Below, piece by piece: positions 1 through 9,568 of a stretch of DNA of 64,000 bases. Numbering within the stretch: position 1 is the first letter of the stretch; the number at the start of each line of letters is the position of its first letter. The notes beneath the pieces were generated by a model. That model was not told the origin of the DNA, ran no database searches, and saw only the letters and a list, made by a program, of their open reading frames with translations. The stretch covers positions 186,001-250,000 of the forward strand of contig NZ_JAHPZL010000008.1 of NCBI RefSeq assembly GCF_019331795.1, given 5' to 3'. Position numbers and translations under genes: made by a program. Origin of the DNA: Austwickia sp. TVS 96-490-7B. GTDB taxonomy: Bacteria > Actinomycetota > Actinomycetes > Actinomycetales > Dermatophilaceae.

Positions 1-180
1 ATCGGCAACACTGTGGTGCTGCGTGGCAGCGATGCCCGCCCACCACGGGAGATGCTCCCGTTGCGGTTGCCGAAGGAGCTGACGGAGCCCTCCGAGCCGG
101 ATTCTGCTGGATCTGGCCCGTTGCGGGTAGATGATCTGAAACCTTTCGAGCGCGGTCCAGAAATCTCTGAGATTCGGTGA
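1..180 (+). CDS. DUF3710 family protein, C-terminal fragment
   Basis: The window opens inside a reading frame that runs from base 1 to a TGA at 178-180 and gives 59 residues. The segment PPREMLPLRLPKEL is the kind of C-terminal motif seen in actinobacterial DUF3710 proteins, whose function is unknown. The tail after it is acidic and proline-rich, so probably flexible. The gene lies 10 bp upstream of an OB-fold gene on the same strand, and this order (DUF3710, OB-fold, DUF3159, ceoC, ceoB) is familiar in actinobacteria. The start lies outside the window. Family assignment rests on a short stretch plus context. Confidence 0.6.
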   Translation: MGNTVVLRGSDARPPREMLPLRLPKELTEPSEPDSAGSGPLRVDDLKPFERGPEISEIR

Positions 181-190
181 GAGACCGCTG

Positions 191-565
191 ATGGCGTCGT
201 TTCTCTCGCGCATGGCCGGTCGGTTGGCTCGCAGCCCGGAGCAGGTTGATGCCGAGGAGCTGTCCTTGCATTGCGCAGCTCTGGGCACGACTCATATCAG
301 TGCGGTGCCTAACCGTGAGGTGGTCGAGGTCAGCGGAGAATTACGTTCGTTGACCTTGCCCCCGCGGTCCACCGTGCCGACCTTGACGGCAGAGTTGTAC
401 GACGGGACCGGCACGATGACCTTGGTGTGGCTAGGACGACGGGAGATTCCTGGGATCTCTCCGGGCGTCCGGTTGCGGGTGCGTGGGCGGGCCACTTACC
501 GGAAGGGATCTCCCACCATTTTCAATCCTCAGTATCAGATCCTGCCGCGGCATCATGGCGACTGA
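191..565 (+). CDS. OB-fold nucleic-acid-binding domain protein
   Basis: A 124-residue protein. Residues about 45-118 have the alternating beta pattern of an OB-fold (VVEVSGELRSL, then LTAELYDGTGTMTLVWLGRR, then a short strand run ending FNPQYQILP), similar to the wedge OB domain of RecG-type helicases but free-standing. It probably binds single-stranded nucleic acid; no catalytic residues are visible. The ATG at 191 lies 10 bp after the upstream stop. Its end overlaps the next start by 11 bp, which suggests translational coupling with the DUF3159 gene. Its role is unknown; I am confident of the fold only. Confidence 0.75.
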   Translation: MASFLSRMAGRLARSPEQVDAEELSLHCAALGTTHISAVPNREVVEVSGELRSLTLPPRSTVPTLTAELYDGTGTMTLVWLGRREIPGISPGVRLRVRGRATYRKGSPTIFNPQYQILPRHHGD

Positions 566-1355
566 ACGCGACGGCGGATCCTCGGCGCGTGCCCTGGACC
601 AGTCCCTCATCCGCACAGAATCGTTGCCGAGCATTGTCGCAGCACGGCTCGCTGATGGGTCATCAAGTTCTGAGACTCCTGGCACGGTCGAGGAGATGCT
701 TCGGGAACGTCTGGGGCAGATGCTGGGCGGATGGCGTGGCGCGCTGGAAGCAGCGGTCCCGACAGTCGCTTTCGTGGTGTTTTGGTCGTGGCGATCCGAT
801 CTGTGGTTAGCCGTTGTTGCGTCGGCGGTGGCAGTCGCGGTCGCGGTCGCAGCCCGGCTTATGCAACGTCAGACGACCCGCTACGCCTTGACATCGGTGT
901 TCGCGACGGGCTTAGCGGCGTTTTTCGCGCTCCGTTCTGGCCGGGCCGAGGACGCTTTCTTGCCGTCGATCCTGTGGAACCTAGGTCAGGGGCTCATCTA
1001 TCTGCTGTCGGTGGTGGTGCGCTGGCCAGTGATGGGTTTCTTGGTGGCCTTGGCTGATCCGCGGTTGGTTGATGACCCAGAGTCGGTGACCGCTGCGACA
1101 TTCACCCGGTGGCGACGCCACGCCGGGACGGTGCGAGTTTGTGCCCGAATGACATTGGTGCTCTCCGGATTGATGTTGGGTCGAGCTGCGATCATGCTGC
1201 CGCTCTATTTTGCGGAGAAGGTCGCCTGGCTGGGTATCGCGAAGGTCGTGTTGGGCTGGCCAGCGTACCTGGTGGTTGTCGGGGTGATCGCGGCACTGAT
1301 CCTGCGCGGGCATACCCCGTTGGACGACGAACCGGTCGAGAAGAGCTCCACCTGA
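555..1355 (+). CDS. DUF3159 family integral membrane protein
   Basis: A 266-residue protein with a hydrophilic N-terminal 60 residues followed by at least five hydrophobic segments (AAVPTVAFVVFWSW, LAVVASAVAVAVAVAARL, YALTSVFATGLAAFFALR, GQGLIYLLSVVVRWPVMGF, and two near the C-terminus). This layout and the RWPVMGF motif fit DUF3159, a four- to six-helix membrane family of unknown function. I take the ATG at 555, inside the end of the OB-fold gene, because an upstream in-frame start at 483 would overlap that gene heavily. There is no strong ribosome binding site, in line with coupled translation. A strong terminator follows. Confidence 0.75.
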   Translation: MATERDGGSSARALDQSLIRTESLPSIVAARLADGSSSSETPGTVEEMLRERLGQMLGGWRGALEAAVPTVAFVVFWSWRSDLWLAVVASAVAVAVAVAARLMQRQTTRYALTSVFATGLAAFFALRSGRAEDAFLPSILWNLGQGLIYLLSVVVRWPVMGFLVALADPRLVDDPESVTAATFTRWRRHAGTVRVCARMTLVLSGLMLGRAAIMLPLYFAEKVAWLGIAKVVLGWPAYLVVVGVIAALILRGHTPLDDEPVEKSST

Positions 1356-1374
1356 CCGGTGCGTGCCTTATCAC

Positions 1375-1415
1375 CCTAGGGGCGTTCCGGTCGGTGTGAC
1401 CGGGACGCCCCTAGG
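1375..1415. terminator. bidirectional terminator hairpin between DUF3159 and ceoC
   Basis: Inverted repeat CCTAGGGGCGT / ACGCCCCTAGG with an inner CCGGTC / GACCGG extension, between two convergent genes. It can stop transcription from either side. There is no long T run, as is usual in high-GC genomes. Confidence 0.7.
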
Positions 1416-1457
1416 CGTTGCTGGGAACTCGCCGAGAGCTAAACCCTCTTCTAGAGG

Positions 1458-2138
1458 TCAGTCCTCTTCGGGCCGTTGAGCGTTGGGGTTGAGCAGATGC
1501 TCCAGCCCGCTTTCAGCTTCTGGGGTGGTGACCAGGAGGAGTTCATCACCAATTTCGAGCAGGTCGTCCGCGGAAGGGGCGATGGCGCGTTGTTCGCGCA
1601 CGATGCAGGTCAAGACGGTGTCCTGGGGCCAGGGCACATCGCTGATGAGGCGGCCAGCCCAAGGGGAGTCGTCGGGCAGGGTCATCTCGACCAGCACTGA
1701 TCTGCTCTGCTGGAACTCGAAGATCCGCACCAGGTTGCCGATGCTGACTGCTTCCTCGACCAATGCCGTCATCAGCCGCGGGGTGGATACGGCGACGTCG
1801 ACGCCCCATCCTTCGTCGAAGAGCCATTCGTTTTTGGGGTTGTTGACCCGGGCGACGGTGCGTGGCACCCCAAATTCGGTTTTGGCGAGTAACGAGACGA
1901 CCAGGTTGGCTTTGTCGTCGCCGGTGGCGGCGACCACCACGTCGCAGCTTTCCAGGCCAGCTTCGTGCAGAGCGGAGATTTCGCAGGCGTCAGCGAGCAA
2001 CCACGAGGCGTCGGTGACGCGGCTGGGTTGCACCTCAGCGGCATTGTGGTCGATGAGGAGGACCTCATGACCGTTGTTGATGAGTTCTCGGGCGATGGAC
2101 CGGCCGACGCTGCCGGCCCCGGCGATGACCACGCGCAT
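1458..2138 (-). CDS. ceoC: TrkA-family potassium uptake regulatory protein CeoC
   Basis: A 226-residue RCK protein: an N-terminal TrkA-N Rossmann domain (VIAGAGSVGRSIA with GxGxxG at residues 6-11, and an acidic DH after strand 2 for the ribose), then a TrkA-C domain near residues 140-220. RCK proteins bind NAD(H) or nucleotides and gate potassium channels or transporters from the cytosolic side. The ATG at 2138 has AAGGAA upstream. It lies about 50 bp downstream of ceoB on the same strand, so the two are probably co-transcribed. No TrkH/KtrB membrane subunit is in the window; the divergent KimA-like permease is the obvious candidate partner. Confidence 0.88.
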   Translation of the reverse strand: MRVVIAGAGSVGRSIARELINNGHEVLLIDHNAAEVQPSRVTDASWLLADACEISALHEAGLESCDVVVAATGDDKANLVVSLLAKTEFGVPRTVARVNNPKNEWLFDEGWGVDVAVSTPRLMTALVEEAVSIGNLVRIFEFQQSRSVLVEMTLPDDSPWAGRLISDVPWPQDTVLTCIVREQRAIAPSADDLLEIGDELLLVTTPEAESGLEHLLNPNAQRPEED

Positions 2139-2187
2139 GCTTGCGTTCCTTCTGCTGGCGGCTGTCTGGTCGGACTGGACGGGAGGG

Positions 2188-2850
2188 TCAGTCAGTCGGT
2201 GGGGTGCGGTCGAGGATCTGCTCGACCTGGGGGAGTTGCTCTCCGGTGCACAGGACGTTGAGGATGTCGCCGTCCTGGAGGACGGTGTCGGTGACGGGAA
2301 TCATCCCTTCGCCCAGTCGGAGTAGGTAGGCGACCCTGGTGCCGGTGACTTTCTCAATCCGGGTGATGGTCTGTCCGATCCAGGAGGGGTCGGCATGGAC
2401 CTCGGCGACAACGACCTTGCCACTGGGGTCAGTGAACTGAGGGACGGCGCCCTGGGGGAGCAGACGACGCAGCATCCGGTCCGCGGTCCAGCGCACGGTG
2501 CCCACGGTGGGGATACCCAATCGCTGATAGATCTCAGCGCGGCCGGGGTCATAGATACGAGCGACGACGTTTTGGACGCCGTAGGTCTCGCGGGCGACCC
2601 GGGCCGCGAGGATGTTGGAGTTATCTCCGCTGCTGACGGCGGCGAAAGCATAGGCATGGGTGATCCCGGCCTGTTGCAGGGTGTCCCTGTCAAAGCCCAG
2701 GCCGGTGATACGTCGGCCCTCAAAGTCGGGTCCAAGTCGGCGGAAAGAGGTGGCATCGCGGTCGACGACAGCCACGTCATGCCCCTGCTGTTCGAGGGCC
2801 AGCGCGAGTGCTGCGCCGACACGTCCACAGCCCATGATCACGAAGTGCAC
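2188..2850 (-). CDS. ceoB: TrkA-family potassium uptake regulatory protein CeoB
   Basis: A 220-residue RCK protein, paralogous to the CeoC gene downstream. VIMGCGRVGAALA (GxGxxG) begins the TrkA-N domain and VVDRD ends its second strand; a TrkA-C domain follows from about residue 130. I place the start at the GTG at 2850 (protein beginning VHFVIMGCGRVG), the usual family start; another GTG lies five codons upstream. It is divergent from the APC/KimA-like permease, with about 160 bp between them that should hold both promoters. CeoB and CeoC presumably form a hetero-complex that senses nucleotide or redox state. Confidence 0.88.
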   Translation of the reverse strand: MHFVIMGCGRVGAALALALEQQGHDVAVVDRDATSFRRLGPDFEGRRITGLGFDRDTLQQAGITHAYAFAAVSSGDNSNILAARVARETYGVQNVVARIYDPGRAEIYQRLGIPTVGTVRWTADRMLRRLLPQGAVPQFTDPSGKVVVAEVHADPSWIGQTITRIEKVTGTRVAYLLRLGEGMIPVTDTVLQDGDILNVLCTGEQLPQVEQILDRTPPTD

Positions 2851-3012
2851 GGCCTGACGGTACACCTCTCAATGGGCATCGGCCACGCTCAGGCACGTCG
2901 CAGGAGCCCATTGGCGGGTGGGGAGTGACGAGAGTGGGGTGGCGCTACTAGGAGGGTGCGGATACTGATCTCGACTGTGGGGTCAGGGGTGCATCCACCT
3001 ACAGTGATCTCC

Positions 3013-5028
3013 GTGTCGAATGCCAGCCGTGCTCTCAAACGTGTCCTGATCGGTCGGGCGATGCGCAGCGATCGGCTGGGAGAAACGTTGCTGCCCAAGC
3101 GTATCGCCTTGCCTGTTTTCGCCAGCGATGCACTCTCGTCAGTGGCCTATGCCCCGGACGAGATCTTCCTGACCCTCGCTGCAGCCGGCGGTGCGATGGT
3201 CATGACGCATTCATGGCAGATCGGGCTCGCGGTGGCTTTTGTCATGGCGATCGTGGTGATGTCATACCGGCAAAACGTCCATGCCTATCCTTCCGGTGGT
3301 GGTGACTACGAGGTCGCCACTGTCAACCTGGGAGCCAAAGCGGGAGTGACGGTCGCCAGCGCCTTACTGGTCGACTATGTACTGACGGTGGCAGTGTCGG
3401 TCTCCTCTGGAGTTCAAAACGCTGCTGCGGCGCTACCTCAGGTGCGAGGGCATGAAACAGAGATCGCAGTGGTGTTGGTGATCTTGCTGACGGCGATGAA
3501 CCTGCGTGGGGTCCGCGAATCTGGCACCTTGTTCGCCATCCCGACGTACGCCTTCATGATCGGGGTGGTCGTGATGGCGGTGGTGGGCTTCGTGCGGGCC
3601 GCGACCGGGACGTTGCCGATGGCAGAGTCGGCGCAGTTCGAGTTGGCCCCCGAGCCGGGAATGGAATCGTTGGCCGGGTTCGCGATGGTTTTCCTGATGC
3701 TGCGGGCGTTCTCCTCCGGGTGTGCAGCATTGACCGGGGTGGAGGCGATCAGCAATGGTGTGCCTGCGTTCCGGAAGCCGAAGAGCTCCAATGCGGCGAT
3801 GACCTTGCTGCTGATGGGTTCGATCGCGGTGACGATGTTGCTGTCGATCATCGTCCTGGCTCGTCAAGTGGGACTGAAGTTTGCGGAGTTCCCCGCAGAG
3901 CAGCTGCTGCTCAATGGGCGACCGGTGGGTGATTCCTATGTGCAGGAGACAGTCCTGGGCCAGCTGGCTGGGACGGTCTTCCATGACTTCCCACCGGGTC
4001 TCTACTACATCGCGACGGTGACGGGGATCATCTTGATCCTCGCAGCCAACACCGCCTTCAATGGCTTCCCCGTGCTGGCGTCGGTATTGGCGAAGGACGG
4101 CTATCTTCCTCGACAGCTGCATACCCGTGGCGACCGGTTGGCTTTTAGCAACGGCATCCTGATCCTGGCGGGTGCGGCGTGCGTGCTGATCGTGGCGTAC
4201 GAGGCAAAAGTGACCGAGCTCATCCAGCTCTACATCGTGGGTGTGTTCGTCTCATTCACGTTGAGCCAGGCTGGGATGATCCGGCATTGGAATCGGTTGC
4301 TACCGGAAGCTACTCCTGCGGAGCGTCGCCAGATGCGGCGCAGTCGGGCGATCAACTGGATCGGCGCGACGATGTCGGCTCTGGTGCTGGCCATCGTGAT
4401 GATGACGAAGTTTGAGCGGGGTGCCAAGTGGGCGATCGCCGCGATGATCGTGGTCTTCTTTGTGATGCAAGCGATCAACCGTCACTACCGTGCGGTCAGC
4501 AGAGAATTGGCCTTGGGCGACGACCCCCGGGAAGAACGGGCGTTGCCCAGTCGAGTCCGGGCGATTGTGTTGGTCAGCCAGATTCACAAGCCGACCATGC
4601 GAGCGGTGGCGTATGCGCGGGCGTCGCGGCCTTCCCATCTGGAGGCGATCACTGTCGATGTTGAGGCCGAGCAGACCGCGGCCTTGGCCAAGGAGTGGGA
4701 CCGGCGCGAAATCCCGGTGCCGCTCACGATCTTGGACAGCCCCTACCGTGAGATCACTCGGCCAATTTTGGAGTGGGTCAAGGAATTACGCACTCGCTAT
4801 CCCGAGGATGTCGTCACGGTCTATGTCCCCGAGTACGTCGTGGGACATTGGTGGGAGCATATTCTGCATAATCAGAGCGCGCTGCGGTTGAAAGCAGCGT
4901 TGCTGTTCACCCCCGGCGTGATGATGGTCAGCGTCCCGTGGCAACTCAGTTCCTCCGCTGGTGCGGAGTCCTGGTTTGAAGCCGTGGAGGCAGCGCCGAC
5001 CGCCGGAGCCGCGAGGAGAGGCGAATGA
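3013..5028 (+). CDS. APC-superfamily permease, KimA-like (probable potassium importer)
   Basis: About 671 residues: some 12 transmembrane segments to about residue 510, then a cytosolic C-terminal domain of about 160 residues resembling the KimA/USP-like module. The early motif FASDALSSVAY and the later LLVDYVLTVAVS align with B. subtilis KimA. Residues D39, Y46, D121 and T125 here match the KimA potassium/proton-site residues D36, Y43, D117 and T121 (numbering from memory). Divergent ceoB/ceoC support potassium as substrate; an amino-acid substrate cannot be excluded. The start is uncertain: I chose the GTG at 3013, but GTGs at 2956 and 2989 and the ATG at 3061 are alternatives. It overlaps the next gene by 4 bp. 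Confidence 0.8.
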   Translation: MSNASRALKRVLIGRAMRSDRLGETLLPKRIALPVFASDALSSVAYAPDEIFLTLAAAGGAMVMTHSWQIGLAVAFVMAIVVMSYRQNVHAYPSGGGDYEVATVNLGAKAGVTVASALLVDYVLTVAVSVSSGVQNAAAALPQVRGHETEIAVVLVILLTAMNLRGVRESGTLFAIPTYAFMIGVVVMAVVGFVRAATGTLPMAESAQFELAPEPGMESLAGFAMVFLMLRAFSSGCAALTGVEAISNGVPAFRKPKSSNAAMTLLLMGSIAVTMLLSIIVLARQVGLKFAEFPAEQLLLNGRPVGDSYVQETVLGQLAGTVFHDFPPGLYYIATVTGIILILAANTAFNGFPVLASVLAKDGYLPRQLHTRGDRLAFSNGILILAGAACVLIVAYEAKVTELIQLYIVGVFVSFTLSQAGMIRHWNRLLPEATPAERRQMRRSRAINWIGATMSALVLAIVMMTKFERGAKWAIAAMIVVFFVMQAINRHYRAVSRELALGDDPREERALPSRVRAIVLVSQIHKPTMRAVAYARASRPSHLEAITVDVEAEQTAALAKEWDRREIPVPLTILDSPYREITRPILEWVKELRTRYPEDVVTVYVPEYVVGHWWEHILHNQSALRLKAALLFTPGVMMVSVPWQLSSSAGAESWFEAVEAAPTAGAARRGE

Positions 5029-6251
5029 GTCAGTCCAGACCGTCCCTGGTAGGGACCGAGTACGTCGTCGATATTGGCCCGGTCGCACATGGGGGGCATT
5101 GCGTGGCCCGACATGAGGGCCTGGTGTTGTTCGTGCGTCACAGCCTTCCAGGGGAGAAGGTGCGAGCCCGGGTGAGCGCTGGTCGCGGAGGCGATCGGTT
5201 CTTGCTCGCTGAGGCCATCGAGATCCTGGAGCCGTCACCGCGTCGGGTGTCTCCGGCATGTCGCTACGCCGGACCGGCTGGATGCGGCGGATGCGATCTG
5301 CAGCACGCGGATCCGGCGTACCAACGTGAGCTGAAAGGTGAGGTCGTCGCTGAGCAGTTACGGCGATTGGCGGGCATCGAGCGGGACGTGGTGGTGGAGG
5401 CGCTGCCCGGGGTGAGCGACGACGGGTTGGGGTGGCGGACCCGGGTAGACCTGGCGGTAGATCGTCAGGGGCGGACCGGTTTTCATCCGCACCGCAGCCG
5501 GGAAGTCCTCGATATCGACGAGTGTTTGTTGGCGAGCCCGCAGATCGCCCCGACAGGGGTGTTTGAGCGGCGGTATCCGCGGGCGAAGGCGGTGCATGCC
5601 GTGGTTTCTTCAGCGGGGGAGCGCGCAGTGGTGGCGGCGCCACAGGGGCTGAAACGCACTCCCACAATCCATGAGGTCGTGCAGGTTAATGGGCGCCCGG
5701 TGGAGTTTCGGCTCAATGCTCTGGGTTTCTGGCAGGTGCATCCGGCGGCAGCGCAGACCTTGGCGGATGTGGTGGGTGCGATGGCGCGTCCACGTCCAGG
5801 TGCGCGTTGTCTGGATCTGTACGCCGGTGCGGGATTGTTTGCGCGGGTCATGGCCGATGCCGTGGGTGCATCGGGTCAGGTCATAGCGGTGGAATCTGAT
5901 GTGCGGGCGGCTCAAGCTGCCGCGGATCATTTTGATTCAGACGGCCAGGTGGAAGTGTGGCAGGGGCGGGTCGATCATGCGATGCCAGAGTTAGTGGCTC
6001 AGGGGGAGCCGTGTGACGTTGTGGTTCTTGATCCGCCGCGGACTGGGGCGGGCAAAGCAGTGATCGATCAGATCGCAGCGCTGCATCCTCAGCGGGTGGT
6101 CTATGTGGCCTGTGATCCGGCAGCGTTGGCGCGAGACCTGGCGTATCTGGCGCAGTGCGATCTGGTGTTGACGGATCTGCGGGTGTTTGACGCCTTCCCG
6201 ATGACCCATCACATGGAGTGTGTGGCGTTGGTGGAGCCGCGTCGGGATTGA
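5025..6251 (+). CDS. TRAM-domain class I SAM-dependent RNA uracil methyltransferase (TrmA/RlmC/RlmD family)
   Basis: A 408-residue protein that should form 5-methyluridine in rRNA or tRNA. Order: TRAM domain (residues about 5-65), iron-sulfur region with CRYAGPAGCGGC, central RNA-binding part, and SAM-binding methyltransferase domain (CLDLYAGAGLFA). The motif VVLDPPRTGAG and the region VYVACDPAALARDLAYL, which holds the catalytic cysteine, are intact. The start ATG overlaps the permease stop (ATGA), implying translational coupling. The same permease-methyltransferase order occurs near ceoBC in other actinobacteria. Whether the target is 23S rRNA or tRNA cannot be told from the sequence. Confidence 0.88.
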   Translation: MSQSRPSLVGTEYVVDIGPVAHGGHCVARHEGLVLFVRHSLPGEKVRARVSAGRGGDRFLLAEAIEILEPSPRRVSPACRYAGPAGCGGCDLQHADPAYQRELKGEVVAEQLRRLAGIERDVVVEALPGVSDDGLGWRTRVDLAVDRQGRTGFHPHRSREVLDIDECLLASPQIAPTGVFERRYPRAKAVHAVVSSAGERAVVAAPQGLKRTPTIHEVVQVNGRPVEFRLNALGFWQVHPAAAQTLADVVGAMARPRPGARCLDLYAGAGLFARVMADAVGASGQVIAVESDVRAAQAAADHFDSDGQVEVWQGRVDHAMPELVAQGEPCDVVVLDPPRTGAGKAVIDQIAALHPQRVVYVACDPAALARDLAYLAQCDLVLTDLRVFDAFPMTHHMECVALVEPRRD

Positions 6252-6260
6252 TGTCGGGAT

Positions 6261-6299
6261 AGAGGTCTCCTTCGGCTGAATGAGCTGGAGGAGACCTCT
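6261..6299 (+). terminator. terminator after the RNA methyltransferase gene
   Basis: Perfect 10-bp inverted repeat AGAGGTCTCC / GGAGACCTCT with a 19-base loop, starting 10 bp after the methyltransferase stop. Confidence 0.7.
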
Positions 6300-6464
6300 G
6301 TTGCTCTGGAGTCAGTGGTGGGCGGCCTGATGAGGGTCTTTCTGGGCGGTTTTTCTCGTGGTGTGGGATGAAGGGGCACTCCTGGGCGATTCGCCTGTGC
6401 TGGCGTGCGTGCTGCGGGAGGATCGGGGTGGGGATAGTGCGCATCGGGGTGGGGTGTGCTTAGA

Positions 6465-6482
6465 TATCTTGATGTCGAGATA
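6465..6482. promoter_or_regulatory. 18-bp palindrome upstream of acnA, candidate repressor operator
   Basis: TATCTTGATGTCGAGATA is a near-perfect palindrome (TATCTnGAnnTCnAGATA), 19 bp before the acnA start codon. Size and spacing suit a MarR-type dimer. A MarR protein (TamR) is known to control aconitase and other TCA-cycle promoters in Streptomyces, so a TamR-like regulator is my inference; no such gene is in the window. Confidence 0.55.
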
Positions 6483-6501
6483 ATTCACGAAGGAGCCAGA
6501 C

Positions 6502-9159
6502 GTGAGCCACGACAGCTTCCAGGCCAAGGGCACCCTCACGGTGGGCCAGGCCTCCTACGAGATCTTCCGGCTGAGCAAGGTCGACGGCAGTCAGTCCCTG
6601 CCGTACAGCTTGAAGATCCTCTTGGAGAACCTGCTGCGCACCGAAGACGGTGCCAACATCACTGCCGACCACATCCGTGCGCTGGGAAATTGGGACGCCG
6701 ACGCCCAACCCGACACGGAAATCCAGTTCACCCCGGCCCGAGTCGTCATGCAGGACTTCACTGGAGTCCCGTGCGTCGTCGACCTGGCCACGATGCGTGA
6801 AGCCGTCGTCGCGCTCGGTGGCGACGCCGCGCGGATCAACCCGCTCGCGCCCGCCGAGATGGTCATCGACCACTCGGTCCAGATCGATGTGGCAGGCAGC
6901 AAAGACGCCTTTGCCATCAACCAAGACTTCGAATACCGGCGCAACCAGGAGCGTTACCAGTTCCTGCGCTGGGGACAGACAGCGTTCGACGAGTTCAAGG
7001 TCGTCCCCCCGGGCACCGGCATTGTCCACCAGGTCAACATTGAGAAACTCGCGCGAGTGGTGATGGCCCGTGGCGGCCAGGCCTATCCCGACACCTGTGT
7101 GGGCACTGACTCCCACACCACGATGGTCAACGGCCTGGGTGTGCTCGGGTGGGGTGTCGGCGGTATCGAAGCGGAAGCGGCGATGCTGGGTCAGCCTGTC
7201 TCCATGCTCATCCCGCGGGTCGTCGGCTTTAAACTGTCCGGCCAGATGCCCACCGGTGTCACCGCCACCGACGTTGTTCTCACGATCACCGAAATGCTGC
7301 GCAAGCATGGCGTGGTCGGCAAGTTCGTCGAATTCTACGGCGCTGGTGTGGCCGCACTGCCGCTGGCCAACCGCGCCACGATCGGCAACATGAGCCCGGA
7401 GTTTGGCTCCACCTGTGCGATCTTCCCGATTGACCAGGTCACTCTCGACTACTTGCGCCTGACCGGTCGGGACGAGGACCAGCTCGCCCTGGTGGAGGCC
7501 TACGCCAAGGAACAGGGTTTGTGGCTCGACCCGACGGTCGAGGCGCGCTACTCAGAGAAGCTCGAACTTGACCTGTCCACCGTGGTGCCCAGCATCGCCG
7601 GGCCTAAGCGTCCGCAGGACCGCATCGAACTGTCCGCAGCCAAGGCGACTTTTGCCAAGACCCTGCCGACGTACACCTCTGACCCGACCAAGACTGTCGA
7701 GGTGACCACCGACAAGGGCACCTTCACTGTGGGCAATGGGCACGTGGCGATCGCGTCGATCACCTCCTGCACCAACACCTCCAACCCGTCAGTGATGATG
7801 GCTGCAGGCTTGCTCGCCCACAAAGCTCAGGCCAAAGGCTTGACGGCCAAGCCGTGGGTGAAGACATCAATGGCCCCCGGCAGCCAGGTCGTCACCGGCT
7901 ACTACGAGCGCGCCGGCCTGTGGCCCGCCTTGGAATCCCTCGGTTTCCATCTCGTGGGGTATGGCTGCGCCACCTGCATCGGCAACTCGGGGCCATTGCA
8001 TGAAGACATCAGCAAGGCCATCAATGACAACGACCTGGCTGTCACCGCAGTCCTGTCGGGCAACCGCAACTTCGAAGGCCGGATCAGCCCGGACGTCAAG
8101 ATGAACTATCTGGCTTCCCCGCCACTGGTCATTGCGTATGCCCTAGCCGGGACCATGGACTTCGATTTCGAGACTCAGCCCCTCGGCCAGGACTCCGATG
8201 GTCAAGATGTCTTCCTGCGGGACATCTGGCCCAGCCCAGCAGAGGTCGAGGAGACCATCGCCCGGTCCATCACCCGGGACATCTTCGTCGAGGACTACAA
8301 GGATGTCTTCGCTGGTGACAGCAGATGGCAGAGCCTGGACACCCCTGAAGGCAACACCTTCTCCTGGGATGCCGCATCGACGTACGTGCGCAAGCCGACG
8401 TACTTCGAGGGCATGACCATGGAGCTGACTCCGGTGGCGGATATCCGTGGCGCCCGGGTGCTTGCCAAGCTGGGTGACTCGGTGACCACCGACCACATCA
8501 GCCCGGCTGGGGCGATTAAGCCGGACAGCCCGGCGGGGGCCTACCTGGCTGAGCACGGTGTGGAGCGCAAGGACTTCAACAGCTACGGCAGCCGCCGCGG
8601 CAACCACGAGGTGATGGTGCGCGGCACTTTCGCCAACATTCGGTTGAAGAACTTGCTGCTTGACGGCGTCGAAGGCGGATTCACCCGCAACTTCCTCAAT
8701 GGTGGAGAACAGACAACGATCTTCGAGGCCAGCCAGGCTTATCAGCAGGCCGGGGTGCCGCTGGTCGTCCTGGGTGGCAAGGAGTACGGTTCGGGGTCCA
8801 GCCGTGACTGGGCGGCTAAGGGCACCCGGTTGCTGGGGGTCAAGGCGGTCATCGCGGAGAGTTACGAGCGGATCCACCGGTCGAACCTCATCGGGATGGG
8901 CGTGCTGCCGTTGCAGTTCCCTGCCGGTCAGAGTGCGGATGCTCTGGGCTTGGATGGCACGGAGTCCTTTGACATCTCCGGAGTCACTGAGCTCAATGAG
9001 GGACGCACCCCGAAGACCTTGCATGTCACTGCGACCAAGGTTGATGGCACCGTCGTGGAGTTTGACGCTGTCCTGCGCATTGACACCCCTGGAGAGCGTG
9101 ACTACTACCGCAACGACGGCATCTTGCAGTATGTCCTGCGTGGTCTGGTCAACGCCTGA
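6502..9159 (+). CDS. acnA: aconitate hydratase (AcnA type)
   Basis: An 885-residue TCA-cycle enzyme that interconverts citrate and isocitrate with a [4Fe-4S] cluster. Cluster ligands are seen as the Cys in [12 protein letters not shown] (near residue 425) and the pair in [13 protein letters not shown] (near residue 490). The C-terminal swivel domain carries the substrate-binding loop [15 protein letters not shown] (about residues 760-775). Length is normal for AcnA/IRP1-type monomeric aconitases. The GTG start at 6502 has AAGGAG 7 bp upstream. It is monocistronic, with a palindrome in the promoter region and a GC-rich terminator behind it. Confidence 0.96.
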   Translation: MSHDSFQAKGTLTVGQASYEIFRLSKVDGSQSLPYSLKILLENLLRTEDGANITADHIRALGNWDADAQPDTEIQFTPARVVMQDFTGVPCVVDLATMREAVVALGGDAARINPLAPAEMVIDHSVQIDVAGSKDAFAINQDFEYRRNQERYQFLRWGQTAFDEFKVVPPGTGIVHQVNIEKLARVVMARGGQAYPDTCVGTDSHTTMVNGLGVLGWGVGGIEAEAAMLGQPVSMLIPRVVGFKLSGQMPTGVTATDVVLTITEMLRKHGVVGKFVEFYGAGVAALPLANRATIGNMSPEFGSTCAIFPIDQVTLDYLRLTGRDEDQLALVEAYAKEQGLWLDPTVEARYSEKLELDLSTVVPSIAGPKRPQDRIELSAAKATFAKTLPTYTSDPTKTVEVTTDKGTFTVGNGHVAIASITSCTNTSNPSVMMAAGLLAHKAQAKGLTAKPWVKTSMAPGSQVVTGYYERAGLWPALESLGFHLVGYGCATCIGNSGPLHEDISKAINDNDLAVTAVLSGNRNFEGRISPDVKMNYLASPPLVIAYALAGTMDFDFETQPLGQDSDGQDVFLRDIWPSPAEVEETIARSITRDIFVEDYKDVFAGDSRWQSLDTPEGNTFSWDAASTYVRKPTYFEGMTMELTPVADIRGARVLAKLGDSVTTDHISPAGAIKPDSPAGAYLAEHGVERKDFNSYGSRRGNHEVMVRGTFANIRLKNLLLDGVEGGFTRNFLNGGEQTTIFEASQAYQQAGVPLVVLGGKEYGSGSSRDWAAKGTRLLGVKAVIAESYERIHRSNLIGMGVLPLQFPAGQSADALGLDGTESFDISGVTELNEGRTPKTLHVTATKVDGTVVEFDAVLRIDTPGERDYYRNDGILQYVLRGLVNA

Positions 9160-9242
9160 TCTCGAGTGGTGTTCGGGTGGGCACGGCGAGCTGGCTCGGC
9201 GATGGTGACATCGCTGACTCCGGCACGTGGTGCGCAGTCGGT

Positions 9243-9284
9243 GAGGGGGCGCCCCGTGAGGCTACGGCCTGACGGGGCGCCCTC
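9243..9284 (+). terminator. terminator after acnA
   Basis: Long GC-rich inverted repeat, GAGGGGGCGCCCCGT against ACGGGGCGCCCTC, with a loop of about 13 bases, 84 bp after the acnA stop. The rest of the 409-bp gap (9285-9568) shows no convincing gene. Confidence 0.65.
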
Positions 9285-9568
9285 GCCTGTGTGGTCGTCG
9301 GTGGGAGCGGTGGCTTGTCCAGCTGGCAGGATCCGTGCTGCCAGGATTCAGGGGGTGTGCATCTGCAGGGGTTAATGTCTGTTCATCCCGAGTGACAGAC
9401 GGGACGCGCGCGAGGTGTGCGGCCACTGATGACGGGCTCGGCAGAGTTCATCATCCTTCGCCACCGTTCGTTGCGTGGCGGTGGCATTGTGGTGGCACCG
9501 AAGGCGTCACGTCGACGCTTGGATGGCAGGTGCCGGGTCGGTGCCACTTCTCGGAGAGGGTACGTGTA

